A DNA stretch of 8,988 nucleotides from Bacteroidales bacterium H10 (GTDB lineage: Bacteria; Bacteroidota; Bacteroidia; Bacteroidales; Muribaculaceae), in assembly GCA_001701295.1 (NCBI GenBank), contig DAAV01000025.1, forward strand, positions 3,213 through 12,200, given 5' to 3'. The position numbers and the translations under genes were made by a program. Under the pieces are notes generated by a model. That model searched no databases, was not told the origin of the DNA, and was given only the letters and a program-made list of their open reading frames with translations. This document shows, in pieces, positions 1-6,632 of this stretch; the stretch's first letter is position 1; each line of letters begins with the position of its first letter.

Positions 1-578
1 GATGGGGTTTTGTGAACGGCGGCTATTATACTGTCGACGGCTATCAGAAGACAATCGAAGGAGCCGGTGAAATTCCGGATGACCCCGTCACACCTCCTGT
101 CGAGACCGTGTATACAGCATATTTCGACAATTCATCTTCAAACTGGAATCCCGTATATGTCTGGGCTTGGAATGAGGAAAGCAACGTAAACTATACAGGA
201 GGAAACTGGCCCGGACTGCAGATGAACCTTGACCCCGCGACCGGTTATTACAAATTCACCTGCACTGTCAGCGGTGGCAAGCCTATGATTATTTTCAACA
301 ACGGCAACGGGACGCAGACCAACAATTTTGAATTTGTGAACAACGGTATCTATAGTTCCAAAGGTCTTTTGGCGACAAAAGCTGACTTTACAGTGATGGA
401 CAAGATGCAGATCGGCGTACGTGACCATTGTCTGATCGTCACGACTCCTGCAGAGTGCAGAATCGGTATAGTACGTGCCGACGGAATCGTATTCAACGTA
501 GATCTGCACGTAGGTGTCAACACTGTCGATCTGCCACGCGGACTTTACATCGTGGCCGGAAATAAGGTCGCACTATAA
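1..578 (+). CDS. C-terminal fragment of a secreted starch-binding (CBM26-like) protein, probably an amylase-type enzyme
   Basis: The reading frame is open through the left edge (first full codon at base 3, Trp), so the 5' end is missing and the GTG at 12 is not a real start. After a Pro/Asp-rich linker (DDPVTPPVE) comes a module of about 90 residues resembling family 26 carbohydrate-binding modules, which bind starch. It opens YTAYFDNSSSNWNPVYVW, continues with NWPGLQM and GYYKFTC, and ends KPMIIFNNGNGTQT...FVNNGIYSSKG. The first residues of the fragment (GFVNGGYYTVDGYQ) align with that module's last strand, so a second module probably precedes it. The last ~60 residues (CLIVTTPAECRIG...NTVDLPRGLYIVAGNKVAL) resemble the small beta-domain found at the C-terminus of many secreted Bacteroidales proteins, related in look to type IX sorting domains. 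No catalytic domain is visible, so the enzyme class is inferred from known architectures. A strong terminator follows. Confidence 0.8.
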   Translation, partial: WGFVNGGYYTVDGYQKTIEGAGEIPDDPVTPPVETVYTAYFDNSSSNWNPVYVWAWNEESNVNYTGGNWPGLQMNLDPATGYYKFTCTVSGGKPMIIFNNGNGTQTNNFEFVNNGIYSSKGLLATKADFTVMDKMQIGVRDHCLIVTTPAECRIGIVRADGIVFNVDLHVGVNTVDLPRGLYIVAGNKVAL

Positions 579-612
579 TCTTTAACCGATACAAATATTA
601 TTCAATAATTGC

Positions 613-650
613 CCGGAGGGATATCGCAGATATCTCTCCGGACTTTTTTT
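613..650 (+). terminator. Rho-independent terminator after the starch-binding protein gene
   Basis: A 13-bp stem (CCGGAGGGATATC paired with GATATCTCTCCGG, one G-U pair) closes on a three-base GCA loop. It is followed by AC and seven consecutive T. It starts 34 bases after the stop codon and separates this transcript from the HdeD-like gene. Confidence 0.92.
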
Positions 651-752
651 GAACTATTAATGGCTTTTAAACATTATTAAGTTGACAGACGGGAGACTGC
701 CATATGTCTCGCGTACACTCTTTAAAACAAACCTAATAAATAATAGTAGATT

Positions 753-1322
753 ATGGAAAAACGCATGTTTAATGGCGGACTGACACGTTTCTGGTGGATT
801 CCGCTCGTAACCGGAGTCCTGTCACTGGCAATCGGTATATGGTGTCTGTGCAGTCCTGTAAGTTCCTTGCCGGTACTCGCCTATGTATTTGCCGGCTGTA
901 TCTGTGCGGCAGGAGTACTCAATATCATTTACGGTATCATAAACACGGCACCTCACTCCAACTGGGGCTGGAGCCTGGCGTTAGGACTGTTCGAAATCAT
1001 TATAGGCGTGTGGCTCTTCATGATGCCGCAGGCCGTTCTCGTCACCACATTCATCTATACGATCGGCATATATCTTGTCGTAGTGACCATCAATGCCATC
1101 TGCGAGGCATGCGTGCTCTCGACATATGCAAATGACTGGGTAGTCTGGATGCTCGGCTTTCTTTTCGCCACACTCATATTCGCGATAATATTCCTCGCCG
1201 GCCCTATCGCCGGAGGTATAGCCGTATGGCTGTATATAGGAATATCGCTGATCACATTCGGCATTTACAGAATAATGCTTTCTGCCAAACTCCGCAAAAT
1301 CAACCGTATGATCAGATTCTGA
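753..1322 (+). CDS. HdeD family (DUF308) six-helix inner-membrane protein
   Basis: This 189-residue protein is almost entirely hydrophobic. About six membrane segments can be seen, roughly at residues 14-34, 39-62, 71-91, 95-118, 128-149 and 152-173, in the paired-hairpin pattern of the HdeD/DUF308 family. A basic C-terminal tail (KLRKINRMIRF) probably lies in the cytoplasm. Length and topology match E. coli HdeD, a membrane protein linked to acid resistance at high cell density. In Bacteroidota the role is not established, and I see no neighbouring acid-resistance genes. The chosen ATG follows an A/T-rich leader without a Shine-Dalgarno sequence, as is usual in this phylum; an in-frame ATG at codon 5 is an alternative start. 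Terminators on both sides (613-650 and 1347-1373) indicate a single-gene transcript. I could not identify a convincing promoter in 651-752. Confidence 0.85.
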   Translation: MEKRMFNGGLTRFWWIPLVTGVLSLAIGIWCLCSPVSSLPVLAYVFAGCICAAGVLNIIYGIINTAPHSNWGWSLALGLFEIIIGVWLFMMPQAVLVTTFIYTIGIYLVVVTINAICEACVLSTYANDWVVWMLGFLFATLIFAIIFLAGPIAGGIAVWLYIGISLITFGIYRIMLSAKLRKINRMIRF

Positions 1323-1346
1323 CATTTTTTAACAATAGAAATTTTT

Positions 1347-1373
1347 AAGAGAGCTCAAAATGCTCTCTTTTTT
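1347..1373 (+). terminator. Rho-independent terminator after the HdeD-like gene
   Basis: The stem is AAGAGAGC paired with GCTCTCTT, the loop is TCAAAAT, and a run of six T begins inside the 3' arm. It lies 25 bases after the stop codon and just before the control region of the five-gene operon, so it insulates that operon from upstream readthrough. Confidence 0.85.
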
Positions 1374-1381
1374 AATTTACG

Positions 1382-1403
1382 GTGTATTAGTGTATTAGTA
1401 CAC
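1382..1403. promoter_or_regulatory. Upstream operator-like dyad (site 1) for the GntR/YtrA-type regulator
   Basis: A 22-bp imperfect palindrome with arms GTGTATTA and TAGTACAC around a 6-base centre; 7 of 8 arm positions are symmetric. It matches site 2 (1497-1518) at 18 of 22 positions and starts exactly 115 bp upstream of it. The left part also reads as two tandem copies of GTGTATTA. Long dyads upstream of an operon that encodes a GntR protein are typical operators. Binding by the regulator encoded at 3894-4289 is inferred. Confidence 0.7.
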
Positions 1404-1462
1404 CTTCTGCCACAATCCATAACTCAGTGAAATAAAATAATTTCAAAAAAATACTCCGAATA

Positions 1463-1494
1463 TTTGGAAGATTAAAAATATATTTCTAATTTTG
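1463..1494 (+). promoter_or_regulatory. Bacteroidota housekeeping-sigma promoter of the ABC/GntR/outer-membrane operon
   Basis: TTTG at 1463-1466, a 20-base spacer, then TAATTTTG at 1487-1494. Both boxes and the spacing fit the Bacteroidota consensus (TTTG, 19-21 bases, TAnnTTTG). Transcription should start around 1499-1503, inside the downstream operator-like dyad, leaving a 5' UTR of about 50 bases before the ATG at 1551. Confidence 0.85.
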
Positions 1495-1496
1495 CG

Positions 1497-1518
1497 GTGT
1501 CTTAGTACAGTAGTACAC
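1497..1518. promoter_or_regulatory. Downstream operator-like dyad (site 2) over the predicted transcription start
   Basis: A 22-bp imperfect palindrome with arms GTGTCTTA and TAGTACAC around a 6-base centre; 6 of 8 arm positions are symmetric. It begins two bases after the -7 box, so a bound protein would block promoter access or early elongation. This position suggests repression. The shared core with site 1 is GTGT-N-TTAGT...TAGTACAC. Confidence 0.75.
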
Positions 1519-1550
1519 TAAAACAATAGAAACTAAAAAAACAAAACCAT

Positions 1551-2366
1551 ATGCTGACAATTGAAAATCTGAGTTATTCCTACTCACGCAAAACCAACCT
1601 CATCGACGATTTCTCGATGAAACTTGAAAAAGGAAATGTCTGCGGACTTCTTGGAAAGAACGGTGCCGGCAAGACAACACTTATCTACCTTATATGCGGT
1701 CTGCTGAGACCCAAAGCAGGAAAAATCAGTTTCGAAGGTTATAATCCGATAGAACGCAAGGTGGGATTTCTTGAAAACATTTTTCTTGTACCCGAAGAAT
1801 TCTCCCTGCCTAATGTCTCACTGGAAGACTATATAAAAGTGAACGCCCCCTTCTACCCGAGATTCGATCAAAAACAGATGGAGAGATATCTCGACATCTT
1901 CGAACTGACACCCGACCTTCATCTCGGCAAACTGTCGATGGGACAAAAGAAAAAAACCTTCATCAGTTTCGCCATGGCCTGCAATACAAGTCTTCTGATT
2001 CTCGACGAACCTACCAACGGCCTTGACATAAGCGCGAAGCGCAGTTTCAGAAGCGCCGTAGCCGAGTGTATGGACGATGAAAAAAGCATCCTTATCTCCA
2101 CCCATCAGGTATATGACGTCGATAAAATTCTCGACCACGTGATCATCACCGACAGAAAAGGAGTGCTTCTCAATTCATCTCTTGTCGAAATAGCAGAAAA
2201 ATATAAGTTCAGCTTCACGACCGACCGAGAGCGAGCCGGCAACGCACTGATAAGTCTGGATGTTCCTGGCGGATTCAATATCGCCGAACCTCTGACAGAC
2301 CCGATGGAAGAGACTGAAGTAAACCTTGAGACACTCTTTGAACTGATACAGAAAATAATGAGATAA
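1551..2366 (+). CDS. ABC transporter ATP-binding protein of a GntR/YtrA-type operon
   Basis: This 271-residue protein is a complete ABC ATPase that would power an inner-membrane transporter from the cytoplasmic face. Visible motifs are Walker A GKNGAGKT (35-42), signature LSMGQ (128-132), Walker B LLILDE (148-153), D-loop NGLD (156-159) and H-loop histidine in STHQ (His185). In the Q-loop region the sequence is LVPEEF (79-84), so Glu replaces the usual Gln, as seen in some ABC-2 type ATPases. The last ~60 residues form an acidic C-terminal extension. It is the first gene after the promoter at 1463-1494. The likely partner is the six-helix protein at 3156-3887, separated from it by a lipoprotein gene. 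The start has no Shine-Dalgarno sequence but a strongly A-rich leader. The substrate cannot be told from sequence; YtrB-type ATPases in Firmicutes belong to envelope-stress operons. Confidence 0.93.
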   Translation: MLTIENLSYSYSRKTNLIDDFSMKLEKGNVCGLLGKNGAGKTTLIYLICGLLRPKAGKISFEGYNPIERKVGFLENIFLVPEEFSLPNVSLEDYIKVNAPFYPRFDQKQMERYLDIFELTPDLHLGKLSMGQKKKTFISFAMACNTSLLILDEPTNGLDISAKRSFRSAVAECMDDEKSILISTHQVYDVDKILDHVIITDRKGVLLNSSLVEIAEKYKFSFTTDRERAGNALISLDVPGGFNIAEPLTDPMEETEVNLETLFELIQKIMR

Positions 2367-2396
2367 AAAAATCACGAACCTATAAAAGCGATACAT

Positions 2397-3113
2397 ATGA
2401 AACTTTACAAATATACAGCCTGTGCGGCACTCGCGTGCCTGTTGATGACCTCCTGCGGCAAGATCGTGAAAATACATACTGACAAAGACAAATACTACGA
2501 CAGCTCCGACTTCATCACGAAAGAACTAAGTATAACCGAAGGATTCAATGCGATCAAATCCGAGGCGATTACCGATGTGGAATATGTTCCCGGGCCTGCA
2601 AAACTTACACTCAAGGCTACCGAAAACCTATTGAGTAAAATAGAGGTCTATGTAAAAGACAGCGTACTGGTAGTGACTGCAAAGGATGACAACATAAAGC
2701 TGAAAGATTTCAGTGATTCAAAACTTATAGTATCATATCCCGACGTCAGAAGATTCGAGACATACGGTACAGGGGACTTCATAATCAAGACTATCAATAC
2801 CGACGATATCACTTTTATGACTTACGGAACCGGAGACATAGACTGTGAAAAGGCAAGCTGCAATACCATCCGCGTTGAAACATGCGGAACCGGCGATATC
2901 GAAATCAAACGGCTCGACTGCACATCGGCCTATCTCGAAACATCAGGGACCGGAGATATCGACATCATCAATATAAAATCAGACTTTGTGGAAGCAACCA
3001 CCAACGGAACAGGCGACATCGATCTTAAAGGAGAATGCAGAACCGCGAGATTCAGCGAGAACGGCATCGGAGACATAAAATCCAAAGGACTCAAAGTGAC
3101 AGAAAAAGAATAA
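2397..3113 (+). CDS. Head-GIN (DUF2807)-like lipoprotein with a 20-residue GTGD repeat
   Basis: A 238-residue predicted lipoprotein. The signal peptide ends in a lipobox (MTSC, lipidated Cys20). The residues after Cys (GKIVKI) lack the acidic SDDD-like surface-export signal known from Bacteroidota, so it probably faces the periplasm. Residues ~40-120 resemble the N-terminal part of head-GIN/DUF2807 proteins (GFNAIKSEAITDVEYVPG, ENLLSKIEVYVKDSVLVVTA). Residues 123-226 carry six turns of a repeat centred on GTGDI, beginning at residues 123, 143, 163, 183, 203 and 222: four intervals of exactly 20 residues, then one of 19. This pattern suits a right-handed beta-helix. The gene lies 30 bases after the ATPase gene and 42 before the permease-like gene, clearly in the same operon. 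The function of the family is unknown; a periplasmic scaffold or sensor for the ABC complex is my inference. Confidence 0.85.
   Translation: MKLYKYTACAALACLLMTSCGKIVKIHTDKDKYYDSSDFITKELSITEGFNAIKSEAITDVEYVPGPAKLTLKATENLLSKIEVYVKDSVLVVTAKDDNIKLKDFSDSKLIVSYPDVRRFETYGTGDFIIKTINTDDITFMTYGTGDIDCEKASCNTIRVETCGTGDIEIKRLDCTSAYLETSGTGDIDIINIKSDFVEATTNGTGDIDLKGECRTARFSENGIGDIKSKGLKVTEKE
2763..3074 (+). repeat. Coding tandem repeat, 60-bp period, six units (GTGD turns)
   Basis: The block encoding x-G-T-G-D recurs with its first codon at 2763, 2823, 2883, 2943, 3003 and 3060. The last copy reads NGIGD and follows after 57 rather than 60 bases. Synonymous codons differ between copies (for example GGTACAGGGGAC versus GGAACCGGCGAT), so the repeat is kept at protein level and is not a recent DNA duplication. 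Confidence 0.85.
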
Positions 3114-3155
3114 ATATAATCAAGCAACCGGTCAAAATCATTAAAATTAAAAAAT

Positions 3156-3887
3156 ATGGAAAATAATAACATAAAGGGACGATTCGGGATGACAGTGAGA
3201 AAATTGCTTATCGAGCAAAAGAAAACATTACTTATCATGGCAGGCAGCTATCTTGGCTTCTGCGCCATACTCGGATTGTGGGGAGGATTTATGGGAGCTT
3301 TCCCAAGCAACGATAACTTCGTACTCTACATACTGTTAAGCGGCCTCGCATGCGCGCTTGTCGCCTCGAAAATGTTTTTCGATATGGTGAACAAAGAAGG
3401 CCGCACCGCACTTTTCATGTCACCGGCCACAGCATCCGACAAATTCCTTCCGCGTCTCATCGCAGTGATCCCGGGCATGCTGATCCTCGTGGCTCTCGGA
3501 TATCTGGTGTTCGGCTATTCGGATATTCTCGCGATCGGATTTACGTACGACACATGGCTACCACTTCCCAACCCCTTCCAGCATACTGCAGAAAATTATG
3601 CGGCTGCCGTGTGCGGGCTGATCGCCATGTTCCTTTTCAACGAGTCAATATTTATCTTCGGATCAGTGGCATGGCCACGTAAATCATTCCTTAAGAGTCT
3701 GGGAATATTCGCTCTTATCCAGATTGTGTTGTCCTTCTGCGCAATGGGATTCGTAAAAAGCGGAATTCGCATACAGGTAGTTGACGGCGAGGCTTTACTC
3801 TGGACAATAATAGGCATAGTCACGGCAATCGCACTGGCGATCATGTATGGAGCATTCTGGAAATTCAAACGCAGCACCGTAATTTAA
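3156..3887 (+). CDS. Six-helix membrane protein, probable ABC-2-like permease partner
   Basis: A 243-residue integral membrane protein with about six predicted helices, near residues 24-47, 55-75, 101-125, 148-172, 178-203 and 216-236. It has a basic amphipathic N-terminal segment (MTVRKLLIEQKKT) like that preceding the first helix of ABC-2 type permeases. No catalytic motif is visible. A loop at ~126-147, rich in Pro and aromatic residues (FTYDTWLPLPNPFQHT), lies between helices 3 and 4. The assignment as transporter subunit rests mainly on topology and on sharing an operon with the ATPase at 1551-2366. If it acts as a permease it would be expected to form a homodimer, as no second permease is encoded. 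The start ATG at 3156 follows an A/T-rich stretch without a Shine-Dalgarno sequence. The stop is 6 bases before the GntR gene, suggesting translational coupling. Confidence 0.72.
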   Translation: MENNNIKGRFGMTVRKLLIEQKKTLLIMAGSYLGFCAILGLWGGFMGAFPSNDNFVLYILLSGLACALVASKMFFDMVNKEGRTALFMSPATASDKFLPRLIAVIPGMLILVALGYLVFGYSDILAIGFTYDTWLPLPNPFQHTAENYAAAVCGLIAMFLFNESIFIFGSVAWPRKSFLKSLGIFALIQIVLSFCAMGFVKSGIRIQVVDGEALLWTIIGIVTAIALAIMYGAFWKFKRSTVI

Positions 3888-3893
3888 AAACAA

Positions 3894-4289
3894 ATGGATT
3901 TTAATGAGAATAAACCCATATATCTCCAGCTTGCCGACCAGATAATGGATGAGGTGGAACGATCCGGACTGCATGGCGGACGGCGCCTCCCATCGGTCAG
4001 AGACTATGCATCGAAAACCGGTGTGAACGCCAACACGGTTATGCGTACATACACCTGGCTTCAGCAGGAGGGGATCATATATAACCAGCGCGGCATAGGA
4101 TATTTTTATGCCGAAGATGCCAGAGAACGAGTACTCGCCATGAGACGCAAGATCTTTTTCGAAAAGGAAATAAAATATCTGATGGATCGCCTGATAGCCT
4201 TACGCATATCTCCTGAGGAATTCAACGGAATATTCAACGACTATATAGCGAAATCAGAAACTTCAAAAGAGTCGAAAGCATTGAAATAA
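3894..4289 (+). CDS. GntR family transcriptional regulator, YtrA subfamily
   Basis: A 131-residue DNA-binding protein. The N-terminal ~73 residues form a GntR winged helix: PIYLQLADQI (8-17), RLPSVRDYA (31-39), recognition helix around NANTVMRTYTWLQ (45-57) and wing GIGYFY (67-72). The C-terminal part (~75-121) is a short helical segment and not a FadR, HutC or MocR effector domain; this short form defines the YtrA subfamily, whose regulators usually repress the operon containing them. It is the fourth gene of the unit, 6 bases after the permease-like gene and 35 before the outer-membrane protein gene. The probable targets are the two dyads at 1382-1403 and 1497-1518, which would make it autoregulatory. 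No ligand-binding pocket can be recognised, so the inducing signal is unknown. Confidence 0.93.
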   Translation: MDFNENKPIYLQLADQIMDEVERSGLHGGRRLPSVRDYASKTGVNANTVMRTYTWLQQEGIIYNQRGIGYFYAEDARERVLAMRRKIFFEKEIKYLMDRLIALRISPEEFNGIFNDYIAKSETSKESKALK

Positions 4290-4324
4290 TCGGGACGTCA
4301 CAGCTGCCCCACAAATCATAAGAT

Positions 4325-6571
4325 ATGGACATAAAACACTATATAACTGCTGCTTCCATAGCGGCAGGAGCCCTCTTCACATCCGCTCAGGAACCGATTG
4401 AAAACACGGAAACAGCCATTCAGGAGGCTACCGACACAATCTCCTCGCTCTATGATGAGCTTGATGAATTCGTCATCACCGCAAAAAAGGAGATTGTAAA
4501 ATCCGACGGTGCCAGACTGACATATGATCTTGAGCAGGATGACACGTCCAAAGGCCAAAGTGTGCTTGACGCGCTCAGGAAGGTACCGATGGTCACAGTC
4601 GACGGACAGGACAATATCTATATCAAGGGAAGCCAGAACTTCCGTATATACGTAAACGGCAAAGAGGATCCGATGCTGACGGCCAATGCATCGAAAGTCC
4701 TCAAGGCCATGCCTTCGGAATCTGTTTCCAAAATTGAAGTGATAACAGAACCGGGTGCGAAATATGACGCTGAAGGGACAGCCGGCATACTCAATCTGGT
4801 CACGGAAAGAAAACAACGCAAAGACGGTTACGCCGGATCCGCAAGTGTTTCTTTCTCATCGCAGGATCTCGGGGCCTCGCTCTATGGAAGGGTAAAATAT
4901 GACAAAGTAACGGCAGACGCAAGCATCAACTACGCCAACAACTCCCTGCAGAAACAAAGCCAGTTCAACCGGAACGAGACCATCGACAACGAGTCTGATC
5001 TGATGCACCGTCAGATATCTGATCTTGATCAGAGCTTTACATTTAATTATATCGGAGCCAATTTTAACCTCTCGTGGGAACCGACTGACAAAGACCTGTT
5101 TTCTGTCGGCGCAAATCTAACGGATATAGATGCCAGAGTCAACAGACTTGACATGACCACCTGGACTTTCACTCGCACCGGTGACTTGCATCTCTCTACG
5201 CTGCAGAAAATAAGAGGCTCGATGCAGAATCTGGGGGCAAGCGGAAATGTAAGCTACCGTCGGTTATTCTCCGATTCGGGACATTCGCTGACAACTGCCT
5301 ACCGTTTCAACTACGGACGCAATCCCTGGGACCTTGACTACCTCAACAGCACCGAATACGGTACTTCCAGACTTGATCCGCATGAAACAAACAGACAGAA
5401 CACATACCAGCGCGAACACACAGTCACGGCAGACTATGTCAATCCGATAGGAAGCGGCAACCAGACCATAGAAACAGGTGTAAAAGGAATATTCCGCCGT
5501 AATTCATCGACCACAAACCGAATGACAGGCGAGACTGCCGGCACAATGGCCACTATCGAAAACGGTATAACAAACCAGATTCAGGATGTATATGCCGCCT
5601 ATGCCGTCTACAATGGCAGTTTCGACAAAATCGCACTGACAGGAGGTCTAAGATACGAGCACACGTACATGGGTCTCGATTTCGTGACAGGAGAATCAGA
5701 AAACTTCCGGCGCAATCTCGACGATGTAGTGCCTAACGCCGCCATTACCTACATGTTCGGTCCGGCCGCCAATCTGCGGCTTGCCTACCAGATGCGTATC
5801 AGCCGACCATCCATAAGCCAGATGAATCCCACACCCTTCAAGATAGCCCAGACATTTGCAAAAATCGGAAATCCCGATCTCGAAAGCGAGCGTTACAACA
5901 GTGTATCTCTCACATATTCGAACTACGGTCAGGTTGTCGGAGGCAATGTGTCGCTCAGTTACAACCAATCAAACAATACCATAGAAAGCTACAATTACTA
6001 TGAAGACGGTACATGGTATGACACATATGGCAACTTCGGCAAGAACCGCCGCGGAGAACTGTCTGGTTTCCTGAACTGGAACATCAACTCACGAATGTCC
6101 CTGTCGGTGAACGGAAACGTAAATTTCACAAGCATAAAGTCCGGTAAGGGTGATCTCAGCAATCACGGCTGGAACGGAGGTTACGGCGCGAATTACAACT
6201 ACACAGGCCCGTGGAATGTTAAATATTCACTCTACGGCGGACAGTCGACAGGCAATATCCAGTTGCAGGGTTCATGGTCGGGATGGTACTACTACGGCCT
6301 CGGCATCAGCAAGAGTTTCCTCAAAGACAATGCCCTGACACTTGCAGTCAACGCCAGCAACTTCCTGACAAAATACACGACATGGAAAAGTCACACAAGC
6401 ACCGGAGCGCAGACAATGAACTCTACGGGGAGAAATCGCTCCTGGAATGTCGGAATATCACTGTCATGGAATTTTGGACATCTTAAGGAGCAAGTCAAGA
6501 AAACAGACGCGAACCTTGATAATGACGACAGCAAGAACATCGGCGGCAAAGGCGGAGGAATCGGAATGTGA
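4325..6571 (+). CDS. Outer-membrane beta-barrel protein, TonB-dependent receptor-like
   Basis: A 748-residue outer-membrane protein. A signal peptide (MDIKHYITAASIAAGALFTSA) is likely cleaved before QEP. LDEFVITA (46-53) sits where a TonB box is expected. Residues ~78-161 form a plug domain: VLDALRKVP, YIKGSQNFRIYVNGK, SKIEVITEPGAKYDAEG, then TAGILNLVT. The remainder has alternating aromatic strands typical of the Bacteroidota OMP_b-brl_3 barrel family, ending in NVGISLSWNFG. About 30 residues then follow (KEQVKKTDANLDNDDSKN and a Gly-rich end), a tail also common in this family. The N-terminal carboxypeptidase-regulatory-like domain often found in these proteins is absent, and no SusD partner is encoded nearby, so a Sus-type glycan importer is unlikely. 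Placement after the GntR gene without a terminator or promoter in the 35-base gap puts it in the same transcript. The gene ends in tandem stops (TGA TAA). The substrate is unknown. Confidence 0.88.
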   Translation: MDIKHYITAASIAAGALFTSAQEPIENTETAIQEATDTISSLYDELDEFVITAKKEIVKSDGARLTYDLEQDDTSKGQSVLDALRKVPMVTVDGQDNIYIKGSQNFRIYVNGKEDPMLTANASKVLKAMPSESVSKIEVITEPGAKYDAEGTAGILNLVTERKQRKDGYAGSASVSFSSQDLGASLYGRVKYDKVTADASINYANNSLQKQSQFNRNETIDNESDLMHRQISDLDQSFTFNYIGANFNLSWEPTDKDLFSVGANLTDIDARVNRLDMTTWTFTRTGDLHLSTLQKIRGSMQNLGASGNVSYRRLFSDSGHSLTTAYRFNYGRNPWDLDYLNSTEYGTSRLDPHETNRQNTYQREHTVTADYVNPIGSGNQTIETGVKGIFRRNSSTTNRMTGETAGTMATIENGITNQIQDVYAAYAVYNGSFDKIALTGGLRYEHTYMGLDFVTGESENFRRNLDDVVPNAAITYMFGPAANLRLAYQMRISRPSISQMNPTPFKIAQTFAKIGNPDLESERYNSVSLTYSNYGQVVGGNVSLSYNQSNNTIESYNYYEDGTWYDTYGNFGKNRRGELSGFLNWNINSRMSLSVNGNVNFTSIKSGKGDLSNHGWNGGYGANYNYTGPWNVKYSLYGGQSTGNIQLQGSWSGWYYYGLGISKSFLKDNALTLAVNASNFLTKYTTWKSHTSTGAQTMNSTGRNRSWNVGISLSWNFGHLKEQVKKTDANLDNDDSKNIGGKGGGIGM

Positions 6572-6573
6572 TA

Positions 6574-6632
6574 ACGCATTCCACGGCGGGATACCGAAAA
6601 AAGGAGGTATTATGCGTAAAAACCGTTTTTTT
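6574..6632 (+). terminator. Possible terminator of the five-gene operon (two-part hairpin plus T tract)
   Basis: ACGCAT (6574-6579) pairs with ATGCGT (6612-6617), and inside it ATACC (6591-6595) pairs with GGTAT (6606-6610), with an 11-base bulge on the 5' side. A seven-T run follows at 6626-6632, but AAAAACCG separates it from the stem, so this is weaker than the two upstream terminators. It is the only terminator candidate between the outer-membrane protein gene and ftsY. Confidence 0.4.

Noticed and set aside
12..14. GTG as start codon of the first gene
   Set aside because: The frame stays open to the left edge and codes for the end of a carbohydrate-binding module, so the true start is upstream of the window.
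107..115. GTGTATACA resembling an operator half-site
   Set aside because: It lies within the coding sequence of the starch-binding protein (residues VYT), and the full 22-bp dyad is absent.
682..710. TTGACA (682-687) with TATGTC downstream as a promoter for the HdeD-like gene
   Set aside because: Bacteroidota do not use the E. coli -35/-10 consensus, and TATGTCTC is a poor match to TAnnTTTG.
693..710. Small dyad GAGAC-N8-GTCTC upstream of the HdeD-like gene
   Set aside because: Five-base arms with a mismatch just outside are too short to separate from chance, and there is no second copy or adjacent regulator.
713..719. GTACACT resembling one arm of the operator dyads, upstream of the HdeD-like gene
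   Set aside because: Only a half-site with no matching opposite arm; not enough to place this gene in the same regulon.
981..1325. Antisense open frames opposite the HdeD-like gene
   Set aside because: They encode polar, low-complexity sequences rich in His, Tyr and Glu, as expected from the reverse complement of hydrophobic codons, and have no recognisable domain.
2763..3074. Regular 60-bp spacing resembling a CRISPR or satellite array
   Set aside because: The conserved part is only ~13 bases and varies at third codon positions. It is explained by a protein repeat inside an intact gene.
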